A stretch of DNA of 43,696 nucleotides, from contig CALKDR010000009.1 of the NCBI GenBank assembly GCA_938084175.1, forward strand, positions 1 through 43,696. The letters run 5' to 3'. The stretch comes from an uncultured Campylobacterales bacterium (GTDB lineage: Bacteria; Campylobacterota; Campylobacteria; Campylobacterales; Arcobacteraceae). The position numbers were made by a program, and so were the translations under genes. Each line of letters starts with the position of its first letter. Position 1 is the first letter of the stretch. The notes under the pieces are model-generated. The model ran no database searches, had not been told where the DNA came from, and was given only the letters and a program-made list of their open reading frames with translations. This document shows positions 19,344 through 28,499 of the stretch, piece after piece.

Positions 19344-20645
19344 TTAGTTAACAATATCTTTGATTGATTTAATTAAGTCTTGAATTTCATCTTCACTTTG
19401 TGAAAAGTGTATTGAAATTCTAATCCAACCTGGATTTTCCTCATTTTCTAAGTCTTCAATTCCTAATAAGTCATGACCATAAGGTCCGGCACAAGAACAT
19501 CCTGCTCTAGTTTGGAAACCTTTTGTTGAAGATAGTTTTGAACATAAATCATATGGATCAAAATTCTGTATATTAAAAGAAATTATTCCTATATTATCTT
19601 CATTTTGATTTCCATAAATTTCGCAATTTGGTATTTCTAAAAGTCCATCTATAAAAATCTTTTTTAACTTATCTTTTCTTTCTTTTATAAAATTAAAACC
19701 AATTTCATTTCTTAATTGATATGCCAAACTAGCACGAATTAATTGTAAAATACCAGGTGTTCCCGCGTCTTCTCTTATTTGTATATCTTTTTGATAAACT
19801 TGTTTTTGTTTATTTACATATGCAACTGTTCCACCACCTGCAAAAGATGGAGCTATATTAGTATCAATAAGTGATTTTCTAATAATTAAAAGACCACAAG
19901 AACCAGGACCTCCTAAAAGCTTATGAGGTGATGTAAACATTGCATCATAAAGATGACAAGGAATATTTATATATGGAGATGAAGCTGCTGCATCAAAACA
20001 AATAACTGCATTATATTGTCTTAATATTTCTGAAATTCTTTCATATTTTGTAATAATTCCTGTAACATTTGAAGCTACACAAAATGAAGCTATTATTTCT
20101 CTATTTTTGTTTTTTTCAAGGACTTCTATTAAGTGGTCTAAATCAATCAAACCACTTTCACATAAATTTATTCGTTGAATTTCACAAAGTGCTTCTCTAA
20201 ATGAAACCTCATTTGAATGATGCTCATAAGGTCCTACAATTATCAAAGGTAATTTTGATTTATCAACTACTATGTTATATCTTTTTTTAGTAGCTGGTGG
20301 AATATAAAGTCCTAAGAGTTCTTGAAAGTGTTTAATAGCAGCTGTTGTTCCGCAGCCATTTGGAAGTATCGCAAATTCATCAGATAGTTCTAAATTTTTT
20401 GCTAAATTTACTCTTGCCATTTCATAGTAACTACTTGTAGTATCAGCATTTGATGATTCTTTTGAGTGTGTATTTGCATAAGTTTCTAAAACATCATGAA
20501 TACGGTTTTCTATTTGTCTAAATGCTAAACCTGTTGCAGTGTAATCAAAATACTCTTTTTTATTCTTTCCAATAGTATTGTATCTTATGAAATTAAGAGT
20601 ATCTGTGTTTTCGTTTAGTAAGTTTTTGAAAATTTTGTTATTCAT
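19344..20645 (-). CDS. Cysteine-desulfurase-like PLP enzyme
   Basis: A 433-residue class V aminotransferase-fold enzyme. The PLP lysine is K242 in TSPHKLLGGPGSCG, preceded by the CFDAAAS aspartate motif. The C-terminal active-site loop has TRAGCSCAGPYG (C383, C385), in the position of the persulfide-forming cysteine of cysteine desulfurases. It differs from IscS and SufS in length and in an N-terminal extension, and looks like the group of CsdA-like enzymes of uncertain substrate. It is the last gene of the cysteine operon, five bases after the sulfite reductase, suggesting use or sensing of newly made cysteine. The exact role is unknown. Confidence 0.82.
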   Translation of the reverse strand: MNNKIFKNLLNENTDTLNFIRYNTIGKNKKEYFDYTATGLAFRQIENRIHDVLETYANTHSKESSNADTTSSYYEMARVNLAKNLELSDEFAILPNGCGTTAAIKHFQELLGLYIPPATKKRYNIVVDKSKLPLIIVGPYEHHSNEVSFREALCEIQRINLCESGLIDLDHLIEVLEKNKNREIIASFCVASNVTGIITKYERISEILRQYNAVICFDAAASSPYINIPCHLYDAMFTSPHKLLGGPGSCGLLIIRKSLIDTNIAPSFAGGGTVAYVNKQKQVYQKDIQIREDAGTPGILQLIRASLAYQLRNEIGFNFIKERKDKLKKIFIDGLLEIPNCEIYGNQNEDNIGIISFNIQNFDPYDLCSKLSSTKGFQTRAGCSCAGPYGHDLLGIEDLENEENPGWIRISIHFSQSEDEIQDLIKSIKDIVN

Positions 20646-20649
20646 TATT

Positions 20650-21744
20650 TTATATAAAAGGATTGAAATTTATTTTTTCTAAATCATTTGCTAAACTATC
20701 CGCTTTATTTGTAGGAGCATCTAAAACTATTATATTACCTTTGTTTGTTAATTTTATTTTTGATGCATCGTGTTTTTCTAAAACTTTTGCAAGACTATTA
20801 AAATCACTTGCATTAAAGTTTAATGATGCTACTTTACATCCAATATAACTTTGACCTTCTACTATACTTTTGTTTATTCCAAAATGTTCACCTTTTGTAG
20901 GTGTATCATCTATTTCTAAAATAATTCTTTTTAAAGAAAAGTTTAATGATGAATCTAAAATATTATTAAACTCTTTTAATCCCCATGTTTTGATTAGTGA
21001 AGAAAAAGTACTTTTATTTATATCTGTTCTAGTTCCATAATCTTTGTAAATATTTGCAATTGCTTTTGATGTTTGAACTACTTGTGATGGAGTAACATAA
21101 GCAATATGCTCACCAGAGATTTTAACAGAGAATAAAACTTTATTGCTTTTATAAACATGAGCATCAAAATTTACATCAGGAGTTTCTTCTAAGTCACAAC
21201 CTTCTTTGCACCCGCTAATTGCCATTTGTAATTTATTTGGTAAGTTTGAGAACTTTTTATTTCCAATAAAAGTGCTATTAACTTTTGAAGCTATTGAGCT
21301 TACATCAATTAACTGCTTACAATCAACAGTATTAATTGGACATGTAATAATACTTCTTACTGTATGTCCTGCTTCAAATATAGTGCTTAAGTTTACATTA
21401 TGTAAAAGATTAAAAACATGAGGTAAATCATGCATTTTTAAGTATTTAAATACGATTTTTTGTCCATGATCAATATCTAGAGAATTTCGTGCATACTCTT
21501 TTGAAATAGATGCTAAAGTTTTTAATTGCTCTACATTTAATTGCCCAAGAGGAAGTGGAATAACAATTTTAAAATAATCTAAATTATCTTCATGTTGATA
21601 AATACCATACCATTGAAATCTAATTAAATCTTTCTTTGAAACTCTTTCACCTAAAACAGCATAGATATAGATGTCACTTAAGACATCTAATCCATCTTTT
21701 TCTTTTTTGATATGTTCTATATTTAATGTTAAATTATTCGACAT
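20650..21744 (-). CDS. Short nitrite/sulfite reductase-like hemoprotein
   Basis: A 364-residue relative of siroheme/[4Fe-4S] sulfite and nitrite reductases. A ferredoxin-like half domain covers roughly residues 40-120. A siroheme-binding domain follows with TVRSIITCPINTVDC (C135, C142) and NLPNKLQMAISGCKEGC (C179, C183), then a second ferredoxin-like half (about 275-345). The usual assimilatory enzyme is about 550 residues with a second siroheme-type domain; that part is absent. Spacing C-x6-C is one longer than the usual C-x5-C. Its place between cysN and the PLP enzyme argues for sulfite reduction to sulfide. The start overlaps the cysN stop by one base. Confidence 0.8.
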   Translation of the reverse strand: MSNNLTLNIEHIKKEKDGLDVLSDIYIYAVLGERVSKKDLIRFQWYGIYQHEDNLDYFKIVIPLPLGQLNVEQLKTLASISKEYARNSLDIDHGQKIVFKYLKMHDLPHVFNLLHNVNLSTIFEAGHTVRSIITCPINTVDCKQLIDVSSIASKVNSTFIGNKKFSNLPNKLQMAISGCKEGCDLEETPDVNFDAHVYKSNKVLFSVKISGEHIAYVTPSQVVQTSKAIANIYKDYGTRTDINKSTFSSLIKTWGLKEFNNILDSSLNFSLKRIILEIDDTPTKGEHFGINKSIVEGQSYIGCKVASLNFNASDFNSLAKVLEKHDASKIKLTNKGNIIVLDAPTNKADSLANDLEKINFNPFI

Positions 21745-23198
21745 TATATGGCCTTACAATTCCATTGTGGATAATTTTTTCTAATAAATGCGTTTAACTC
21801 AACTTCTGCTTGAGTATAAGTTTTTTCATCTTCAAGTTTTGCATCACCTTCTACAGAAGATACAATCATACCAGCACCTACAGTTGAGTTAGTGTACTTA
21901 TCAATAATGATAAAGCTTCCTGTATATCTATTTACATGATATGGATCTACAGCTATTTCTCTATCTAATGATATTGTACATTTAGCAATATCATTTAACT
22001 CTAGAGTTTGAGCATCTATTTCTTCAAATGTATTAATGTTCTTTTTAAATTCAATAGAATTAAATGCACCATTAAGAACTGAAGTTGCTCTTTTAATCAC
22101 ATAATTTTGATTTAAAGCTAATGGAGTTTCATCCATCCATACAACCATTGCTGATAAATGATTTGACACTTGTGGAATATCACTTGATTTAACAATCATA
22201 TCACCACGAGAGATATCTATCTCATCTTCAAGTGTAATAGTAGTAGCCATTGGAGCAAAGGCTTTAGGAATTGTTTCTACTGTTTCATCTTTTCCAATTG
22301 GTCTTAAATCTTTAATATCATTTGATACTATTGATTTAACTTTAGATGTTTTTCCTGAAGGTAATACTGTAATCTCATCACCAACGCTAACGCTTCCACT
22401 GGCAATCGTTCCAGAGAATCCTCTAAAATTTAAGTGAGGACGAACTACGTATTGAACTGGTAATCTAAAAGAGTTATTCTCTTTTTCATGAATTGAAATA
22501 GTATCAAGTAATTCCATTAAAGGAAGACCATCATACCATGGTGCTTTTGGAGTATTAGTTAAAATATTATCTCCATCTAAAGCAGAAATAGGAATAAATT
22601 CAATATTTAAATCTTCATTGTGAGGAAGATTTGGAACAATCTTTTGATAATCACTTTTAATACTTTCAAATACTTCTTGGCTAAAATCAACTAAATCCAT
22701 TTTATTAATAGCAACTACTAGGTTTTTAATACCTAAAAGTGAAGCTATATAAGAGTGTCTCTTTGTTTGAGTTAAAATACCAGCTCTTGCATCTATTAAA
22801 ATAATAGCAATATCAGCAGTACTAGCACCCGTTGCCATATTTCTTGTATATTGTTCATGACCTGGAGTATCTGCAATAATAAACTTTCTTCTTTCAGTTG
22901 AAAAGAATCTGTAAGCTACATCAATTGTAATACCTTGTTCTCTCTCGCTTGCTAATCCATCAACTAAAAGTGCTAAATCAATTTTATCACCTGTTGTTCC
23001 GCTTTTTTTACTATCTTGTTCAATAGCTGCTAATTGATCTTCAAAGATCATTTTTGAATCATAAAGAAGACGTCCTATTAAAGTACTTTTCCCATCATCT
23101 ACACTACCACATGTAATAAATCTACAAATCTCTTTATTCTCATGTTCTTTTAAATATGCTTCTATATCTTTTTCTATTAAATCTGATTGATGTGCCAT
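21744..23198 (-). CDS. cysN: Sulfate adenylyltransferase GTPase subunit
   Basis: CysN is the GTPase subunit that drives CysD in making adenosine 5'-phosphosulfate (APS). Motifs GSVDDGKSTLIGRLLYD, DTPGHEQYTRN and NKMDLV are clear, and EF-Tu-like beta domains follow. I choose the ATG at 23198 (484 residues, MAHQSDLIEK), two bases after the cysD stop and close to the usual family length. The longer frame from 23255 would overlap cysD by 56 bases with a basic, unconserved-looking start. No APS kinase fusion (CysNC) is present, in keeping with direct APS reduction by the cysH product. Confidence 0.95.
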   Translation of the reverse strand: MAHQSDLIEKDIEAYLKEHENKEICRFITCGSVDDGKSTLIGRLLYDSKMIFEDQLAAIEQDSKKSGTTGDKIDLALLVDGLASEREQGITIDVAYRFFSTERRKFIIADTPGHEQYTRNMATGASTADIAIILIDARAGILTQTKRHSYIASLLGIKNLVVAINKMDLVDFSQEVFESIKSDYQKIVPNLPHNEDLNIEFIPISALDGDNILTNTPKAPWYDGLPLMELLDTISIHEKENNSFRLPVQYVVRPHLNFRGFSGTIASGSVSVGDEITVLPSGKTSKVKSIVSNDIKDLRPIGKDETVETIPKAFAPMATTITLEDEIDISRGDMIVKSSDIPQVSNHLSAMVVWMDETPLALNQNYVIKRATSVLNGAFNSIEFKKNINTFEEIDAQTLELNDIAKCTISLDREIAVDPYHVNRYTGSFIIIDKYTNSTVGAGMIVSSVEGDAKLEDEKTYTQAEVELNAFIRKNYPQWNCKAI

Positions 23199-23199
23199 C

Positions 23200-24114
23200 T
23201 TAAAAATACCCTTCTTGTTTCTTTTTCTCCATTGACGCATCACTATCAGAGTCAATTAATCTACCTTGTCTTTCACTTGTAGTACATACAAGCATTTCTT
23301 GAATAATCTCAGGTAATGTTGTAGCTTCACTTTCAACTGCACCTGTTAATGGATAACATCCAAGAGTTCTAAATCTAACCATTTCTTTTTTAGCAGTTTT
23401 TCGTAATTCTTCAGGCATTCTGTCATCATCTACCATGATTTTTGTACCCATATACTCAACTACTTCACGCTCTTTTGAGAAGTATAAATCAGGAATATCA
23501 ATATTTTCTAAATAAATATATTGCCAAATATCAAGTTCTGTCCAGTTAGATATTGGGAATACTCTTATTGATTCACCTTTTGTGTGTCGTCCATTATAAA
23601 TATTCCATAATTCTGGTCTTTGGTTTTTTGGATCCCATCTATGATTTTTATCTCTAAAAGAGTAAATTCTCTCTTTCGCACGAGATTTTTCTTCATCACG
23701 TCTAGCTCCTCCAAATACTGCATCAAACTTTTGAATATTTAAAGCATTTTTTAAACCTTCTGTTTTCATAATATCTGTATGAACTGAAGACCCATGCTCA
23801 AAAGGTGAGATACCCATTTCAATTCCTTTTGGATTTGAGTATGTAATAAGCTCCATTCCCACTTCTTTTGCACGCTTATCTCTAAACTCAATCATTTCTT
23901 TGAATTTCCATTTAGTATCAACATGCATTAAAGGTAAAGGAGGTGGTGCTGGATAAAAGGCTTTTTGTAATATATGTAACATTACAGAGCTATCTTTCCC
24001 TACACTATAAAGCATACCAGGGTTTGAAAACTCTGCTACAACCTCTTTCATTATGTGCATTGACTCAGCTTCTAGCTGTTTTAAATGCGTTAATCTGTCT
24101 TGACTTATTTCCAT
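23200..24114 (-). CDS. cysD: Sulfate adenylyltransferase subunit 2
   Basis: CysD is the adenylyl-transferring PP-loop ATPase of sulfate activation. [13 protein letters not shown] near residue 37 is the PP-loop, followed by [16 protein letters not shown], the [20 protein letters not shown] block and [15 protein letters not shown]. At 304 residues it is normal. GGAG lies nine bases before the ATG. It is immediately followed by cysN, forming the usual heterodimer pair. The C-terminal QEGYF end is typical. Confidence 0.97.
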   Translation of the reverse strand: MEISQDRLTHLKQLEAESMHIMKEVVAEFSNPGMLYSVGKDSSVMLHILQKAFYPAPPPLPLMHVDTKWKFKEMIEFRDKRAKEVGMELITYSNPKGIEMGISPFEHGSSVHTDIMKTEGLKNALNIQKFDAVFGGARRDEEKSRAKERIYSFRDKNHRWDPKNQRPELWNIYNGRHTKGESIRVFPISNWTELDIWQYIYLENIDIPDLYFSKEREVVEYMGTKIMVDDDRMPEELRKTAKKEMVRFRTLGCYPLTGAVESEATTLPEIIQEMLVCTTSERQGRLIDSDSDASMEKKKQEGYF

Positions 24115-24195
24115 CTTTATTCTTCTCCATTAATTTACGAATCGCTCAAATTAAAAGTTTGAAATCATCTTTTTTGTATTTTATTTAAACTAGGT

Positions 24196-24900
24196 TTATT
24201 TTTTGTGTAGTCCACACTCTTTGTGTTCTGGGTTTTCCCACCACCAACGTCCTGCTCTGATATCTTCGCCAACTTTAACTGCTCTTGTACAAGGTGCACA
24301 GCCAATACTTGGAAAGCCCTTGTCATGAAGTTTGTTATATGGAACTTTATTTTCTTTTATATAATCCCATACATCTTTTTCATTCCAATCTATGATTGCA
24401 TTTACTTTGATTAATCCAAAACTTTCATCGTATTCAACAAGATTCATATCAGTTCTTGTAATACTTTGTGATGCTCTTAAACCAGTAAACCAAATATCTA
24501 AACCTTTTAAGGCTCTTTTTAAAGGTTCAATCTTTCTAATACCACAGCATGTTTTTCTATTTTCAATACTTTCATATTGTCCATTTACACCTTGTGTTTT
24601 ATAAAGTTCTTGAACATCACTTTCATTTGGAAAATACACATCCATCTTGATGTTATATTTTAGATTTGTTGCATCCATAACATCATAAGTTTCTGGATGA
24701 AGTCGTCCTGTATCTAAAGTAAAGATTTTAGCTTCTTTATATTCTTTTAAAATGATATCTGTCAAGACTTGGTCTTCTGCTGCTAAACTTGAACTTAAAG
24801 CTGAAGAATATTTATAATGTTCTAAAAAATATTGAACTATCTCTTTTGTAGATTTATTTTTTAATTCTTCATTTAATTTTTTTGCTAATTCTTTACTCAT
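24196..24900 (-). CDS. cysH: APS reductase (CysH family, iron-sulfur type)
   Basis: This enzyme reduces adenylyl sulfate to sulfite. It has the four cysteines of the [4Fe-4S] type: C118-C119 in KTCCGIRK and C201-x2-C204 in IGCAPCTR. It also has the catalytic C-terminal ECGLH (C229). That set marks an APS rather than PAPS reductase, which agrees with the lack of an APS kinase here. SSSLAAEDQVL and TLDTGRLHPETY form the nucleotide pocket. It is 234 residues, with AAGGG before the ATG, and sits between DUF2061 and cysD. Confidence 0.95.
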   Translation of the reverse strand: MSKELAKKLNEELKNKSTKEIVQYFLEHYKYSSALSSSLAAEDQVLTDIILKEYKEAKIFTLDTGRLHPETYDVMDATNLKYNIKMDVYFPNESDVQELYKTQGVNGQYESIENRKTCCGIRKIEPLKRALKGLDIWFTGLRASQSITRTDMNLVEYDESFGLIKVNAIIDWNEKDVWDYIKENKVPYNKLHDKGFPSIGCAPCTRAVKVGEDIRAGRWWWENPEHKECGLHKK

Positions 24901-24908
24901 AAATGCCC

Positions 24909-25139
24909 TTATATTTGATAATCATTTGCTGTAGGTTTAACTCTTCCTAAATCAATTTTATTCCATGCTCTTTCGTGAAAATAGTATAAAACCATTTTTG
25001 TGAAAAGTTCAATTGAACCAATTGAAGCTGCCATTGCTAAATTACCAGTGATGAAATATGAGATGATTATTGTATCTAGAGTCCCAATTGTACGCCAAGA
25101 TATGGTTTTAACAACTGATCGATAAGCTTTTTCTTGCAT
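24909..25139 (-). CDS. DUF2061 small membrane protein
   Basis: A 76-residue protein of the DUF2061 family, recognisable by KTISWRTIGTLDTIIISYFITGN and the closing FHERAWNKIDLGR. It has two short hydrophobic segments. Proteins of this family often lie beside sulfate-assimilation genes, as here between cysK and cysH, but their role is not known; a link to sulfate or sulfite uptake is only contextual. A good GAGGGAG ribosome site precedes the ATG, part of which overlaps a hairpin at 25151-25173. Confidence 0.88.
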   Translation of the reverse strand: MQEKAYRSVVKTISWRTIGTLDTIIISYFITGNLAMAASIGSIELFTKMVLYYFHERAWNKIDLGRVKPTANDYQI

Positions 25140-25150
25140 ATTATTTCTCC

Positions 25151-25195
25151 CTCATATTTATTATTTATATGAGAGCGAAGAGTTTTTACTCTTCG
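25151..25195 (-). promoter_or_regulatory. Tandem hairpins between cysK and DUF2061
   Basis: CGAAGAG/CTCTTCG (25176-25182 with 25189-25195) spans the cysK stop region, and CTCATAT/ATATGAG (25151-25157 with 25167-25173) follows on the minus strand, ending just at the DUF2061 ribosome site. There is no strong T-run, so mRNA processing or partial attenuation inside the operon is more likely than full termination. Confidence 0.5.
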
Positions 25196-26118
25196 TCATA
25201 ATCATATAATCCTGAACTTAAATATCTTTCACCAGTATCACATAAAATAGTTACAATTGTTTTACCTTTATTTTCAGGTCTAGCAGCTACTACTTTTGCA
25301 ATATGAGCATTTGCTCCTGCAGATACACCAATTAATAAACCTTCTTCTTTAGCAATAGATCTAGAAGATGCAATTGCTTCTTCATTTGATACTTGAATAA
25401 CTTCATCATAAATTTCAGTATTTAAAACATCTGGAACAAAACCAGCACCAATACCTTGAATTTTATGAGGACCTGGTTTTCCACCACTTAATACAGGAGA
25501 TGCTTCAGGCTCAACTGCAATAATTTGTACATTTGGATTATTTGCTTTTAAAACTTCACCAACACCTGTAATTGTTCCACCTGTTCCAATTGCTGCAATG
25601 AAAATATCAATTTTTCCATCTGTATCTGCAATAATTTCTTTTGCAGTTGTTTTTCTATGGATATCTGGATTTGCTAAGTTTCCAAATTGTTGAGGAATAA
25701 ATGAATTTTCTGTTTTTTCACTTAATTCAACTGCCTTATCAATAGCGCCTTTCATTCCTTTCTCTGGTTCAGTTAATACTAAATCAGCACCTAATGCTTT
25801 TAATAATCTTCTTCTTTCAATACTCATAGAAGAAGGCATAGTAAGAATTAATTTAATTCCTAAAGCTGCACAAACACTTGCAAGTGCAATACCTGTATTT
25901 CCAGATGTTGGCTCAATTACAGTTGTATCTTTATTGATTAATCCTTGCTCTAAAGCAGTATTAATCATATTAGTTCCAATTCTATCTTTTACAGAATGTG
26001 ATGGGTTCATAAACTCACACTTTCCTAAAACAGTTGCTCCACTTAATTCACTTGCACCATTTAGTTTTACTAGAGGTGTATTACCTATTAATTGAGTTAT
26101 ATTTTCTGCATATTTCAT
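25186..26118 (-). CDS. cysK: Cysteine synthase A
   Basis: O-acetylserine sulfhydrylase condenses sulfide with O-acetylserine to give cysteine. The PLP lysine is in [11 protein letters not shown] (about residue 44), followed by [14 protein letters not shown] and the phosphate loop [11 protein letters not shown]. At 310 residues it is normal. AAGGA precedes the ATG. It sits just after the Rrf2 regulator, and in organisms with CymR the pair CysK-CymR forms the cysteine sensor, so its placement here may be functional. That interaction is inference. Confidence 0.96.
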   Translation of the reverse strand: MKYAENITQLIGNTPLVKLNGASELSGATVLGKCEFMNPSHSVKDRIGTNMINTALEQGLINKDTTVIEPTSGNTGIALASVCAALGIKLILTMPSSMSIERRRLLKALGADLVLTEPEKGMKGAIDKAVELSEKTENSFIPQQFGNLANPDIHRKTTAKEIIADTDGKIDIFIAAIGTGGTITGVGEVLKANNPNVQIIAVEPEASPVLSGGKPGPHKIQGIGAGFVPDVLNTEIYDEVIQVSNEEAIASSRSIAKEEGLLIGVSAGANAHIAKVVAARPENKGKTIVTILCDTGERYLSSGLYDYDEE

Positions 26119-26130
26119 TTTAATTTCCTT

Positions 26131-26544
26131 TTATATACTGTAATGTAAAAATTTGTTGTATTTGTCTTGATAATCATCTAAATTTGATAGATTCAAATCA
26201 AAAATCTTTTTCATCTGTTCTTTTGACTCGTCAAAGAATATATTTAATATTGGGTTTTGTGCTTTTACGTCTACAACTTTAATATCACCTTCTAGTGCTA
26301 TTAGAATATCAACAACCTTTATTTCTTCAGGTTCACAAGCCAAGATATATCCACCCTTAGCACCTCTAATACTCTTTACTAGTTGTGCTCGTCTGAGTTT
26401 ACTTAAAAGTTGTTCTAAGTAATTTTGAGGAATATTAGCATTTGAAGAGATCTCTTTTATTTGCATTGGAGTTTCTCTATCATGTTTACTAAGTTCATAC
26501 ATGGCTGTTAAACCATAAACGCCTTTTGTTGAAATTAATGGCAT
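26131..26544 (-). CDS. Rrf2-family regulator, CymR-like
   Basis: A 137-residue Rrf2 winged-helix regulator. The N-terminal domain shows KGVYGLTAMYELSKHD, IPQNYLEQLLSKLRRAQLVKSIRGAKGGYIL, the family core. It lacks the three-cysteine cluster of IscR (only C70 is present), so it is unlikely to bind an iron-sulfur cluster. It instead resembles CymR, the cysteine-metabolism repressor of Firmicutes that acts with CysK. It is encoded between metY and cysK in the operon it probably controls. The likely operator is one of the palindromes upstream of metY. Confidence 0.88.
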   Translation of the reverse strand: MPLISTKGVYGLTAMYELSKHDRETPMQIKEISSNANIPQNYLEQLLSKLRRAQLVKSIRGAKGGYILACEPEEIKVVDILIALEGDIKVVDVKAQNPILNIFFDESKEQMKKIFDLNLSNLDDYQDKYNKFLHYSI

Positions 26545-26556
26545 TTCATATAATCC

Positions 26557-27825
26557 TTAGTTTAATGCTTTGTTTAAATCTTCAATAAGATCATCAGTGT
26601 TTTCTAAACCAATACTTAATCTAACTGTTGTAGGATTTACTCCATTTGCAGCTAAATCTTCAGGACTCATTTGTGAATGAGTAGTAGAAGCCGGATGTGT
26701 AATTAAAGATTTACTATCTCCAATATTTACAACAACAGAAAATAAGTTTACACTATCAATAACATTTTTAGCTTCTTCATAAGTATCAACTTCAAATGAA
26801 ATTAATCCAGATGCTTTTCCACCTTCAAAGTATTTTTGTGCTTTTGCATATTCGGAATTATTTTCTAATCCAGGATAATTAACACTTTTTACTTTATCAT
26901 GTGCTTCTAGGAATTTTGCAATAATTAATGCATTACTAGAATGCTTATCTACTCTTAAAGCTAAAGTCTCAATTGTCTGAATAAGTAACCATGAGTTGTG
27001 TGGTGATTGTGCCGCACCAATATCTCTTAATAATGCTAATCTTACTCTAAGACAAAAGTTTGGTAATGGAACATCCGTATAAACTAAACCATGATACGAA
27101 GCATCAGGAGTTGTGAAATGAGAATATCTATTTTCATTTGCTTTAAAAAACTCAGCTAATCCATCTCTTTCAATAATAATTCCACCAATAGTTGTACCTT
27201 GACCATTTGTGTATTTTGAAGTTGAATGAACAACAACATCAACTCCCCATTTAATTGGATTAAATAAGGCTGCAGTTGCAACTGTATTATCACAAATAGT
27301 TAAAACACCATTTCTTTTCCCAATATCAACAATAGCTTCAATATCAGCAACTGCGATTTGTGGGTTTGATAATGATTCAAAGAAAATTGCTTTTGTTTTA
27401 TCATCAATTTGTTCTTCTAAATCACTTGCATCTTCACTTCTAAATATTTTAGCTTCAATTCCAAATCTTTTTATTGTATGAGTAAGTAGTGTAACCGCTC
27501 CACCATATAATTTATCAGATATTAAAATATTATCGCCAGCCTCAGCAACATTTACAATTGCATAAAAAATTGCAGATTGCCCAGATGCTACACATATAGC
27601 AGCAGCTCCACCTTCAAGTTGTGCATATCTTTGCTCCAATACATCAGTCGTCGGATTTGTTAATCTAGTGTAGATTGGTCCTAATTCTTTTAAAGCAAAT
27701 AAATTCGCAGCATGTTCTGAATCTCTAAAGGCATATGCAGTTGTTTGAGCAATTGGTACAGACATTGAACCATAACCTTCTTTTTTATTATAGCCCCCAT
27801 GAACTGCAATTGTTTCGTTTTGCAT
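26557..27825 (-). CDS. metY: O-acetylhomoserine sulfhydrylase
   Basis: This PLP enzyme of the Cys/Met gamma family makes homocysteine from O-acetylhomoserine and sulfide. The PLP lysine is in VVHSTSKYTNGQGTTIGG near residue 210, with GGYNKKEGYGSMSVPIAQTTAYAF at the start and PSTTHSQM-like ASTTHSQMSPEDL near the end. The 422-residue length is standard. It opens the nine-gene sulfur operon, with AAGGA before the ATG and a long upstream region of palindromes. Sulfide made further down the operon supplies both this enzyme and CysK. Confidence 0.95.
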   Translation of the reverse strand: MQNETIAVHGGYNKKEGYGSMSVPIAQTTAYAFRDSEHAANLFALKELGPIYTRLTNPTTDVLEQRYAQLEGGAAAICVASGQSAIFYAIVNVAEAGDNILISDKLYGGAVTLLTHTIKRFGIEAKIFRSEDASDLEEQIDDKTKAIFFESLSNPQIAVADIEAIVDIGKRNGVLTICDNTVATAALFNPIKWGVDVVVHSTSKYTNGQGTTIGGIIIERDGLAEFFKANENRYSHFTTPDASYHGLVYTDVPLPNFCLRVRLALLRDIGAAQSPHNSWLLIQTIETLALRVDKHSSNALIIAKFLEAHDKVKSVNYPGLENNSEYAKAQKYFEGGKASGLISFEVDTYEEAKNVIDSVNLFSVVVNIGDSKSLITHPASTTHSQMSPEDLAANGVNPTTVRLSIGLENTDDLIEDLNKALN

Positions 27826-27887
27826 TTTGTAATCCTTTTTTGTTTTTTATTTATAGTGAAAGTATAGAACTTTTTTATTTTAATGTC

Positions 27888-27904
27888 AAGTGATTTAATC
27901 ACTT
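27888..27904. promoter_or_regulatory. Palindromic operator candidate upstream of metY
   Basis: AAGTGATT-T-AATCACTT is a perfect 17-base palindrome 63 bases upstream of the metY start, just outside a minus-strand -10-like TATACT. It suits a dimeric regulator; the operon's own Rrf2 protein is the natural candidate. A second, weaker palindrome AAGCAT-ATTAAA-ATGCTT lies at 27916-27933. Confidence 0.5.
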
Positions 27905-28088
27905 TTAATTAATTAAAGCATATTAAAATGCTTGTATTTAATAAATATGTGTAAATTTTATTATAGTATATTATTTTAATTTAGATGTATAGACTCCTAT
28001 TTGTAGTACTTTTATTATATAAAATACAGTAGCAAGCTAATCATGATAAAAGAAAAAAGAATTTTTAAATTTAATACAAAATAAGAGT

Positions 28089-28127
28089 AATTAATATACT
28101 ATAGTATTTTACTATAGTATATTAATT
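28089..28127. repeat. 18-bp perfect inverted repeat
   Basis: AATTAATATACTATAGTA (28089-28106) is the exact reverse complement of 28110-28127 with only TTT between. It is followed on the plus strand by GG and eight T residues. The 12-mer TATAGTATATTA within it occurs a third time at 27962-27973. It lies between the divergent metY and cupin genes, so it may be a regulator-binding site or an intrinsic terminator facing right. The remainder of 27826-28179 shows short palindromes but no gene. Confidence 0.7.
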
Positions 28128-28179
28128 GGTTTTTTTTAATAAAAAAGTTATACTTTTGAAGACAGAAAGGTATAAATTT

Positions 28180-28491
28180 ATGAAAAATAATGTATTTGAA
28201 AATATTATAGTAGATAAAAAACAAGAGCAATTTTTTGATTTGTTAAAAGATGAAAATATAAGAATAGAAAAAATCGTTTCAAATGGACAAAGCTCGCCTA
28301 TAAACTTTTGGTATGAGTCAGCAGAAAATGAGTTTGTTCTTATATTAAAAGGAGATGCTATTTTAGAATATGAAGATAAAGAGCTTACTTTAAATGAAGG
28401 TGATTATATAAATATAAAAGCTTTTACAAAACATAGGGTAAAATACACAAATCAAACGCAGCCAACTATATGGCTTGCAGTATTTTACTAA
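28180..28491 (+). CDS. Small cupin-domain protein
   Basis: A 103-residue single-domain cupin: beta-strand pattern with FVLILKGDAILEYEDKELTLNEGDYINIKAFTKHRVKYTN, the second half of which fits cupin motif 2 with the histidine of KHRV. The first metal-binding motif is poor, having WYESAENE in place of the H-x-H form. A metal-binding or sugar-binding role is possible. I place the start at ATG 28180 after AAAGG, not at the TTG at 28126, which lies inside the inverted repeat. It is nine bases before the BaiN-type gene and probably co-transcribed with it. Confidence 0.82.
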   Translation: MKNNVFENIIVDKKQEQFFDLLKDENIRIEKIVSNGQSSPINFWYESAENEFVLILKGDAILEYEDKELTLNEGDYINIKAFTKHRVKYTNQTQPTIWLAVFY

Positions 28492-28499
28492 GGTATAAA

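Noticed and set aside
23199-23255. Longer N-terminus for CysN
   Set aside because: It would overlap cysD by 56 bases and adds a basic segment not expected for CysN; the ATG at 23198 fits family length and spacing.
28126-28179. Upstream TTG extension of the cupin gene
   Set aside because: It starts inside the perfect inverted repeat and runs through its T-tract, while a good AAAGG site precedes the ATG at 28180.
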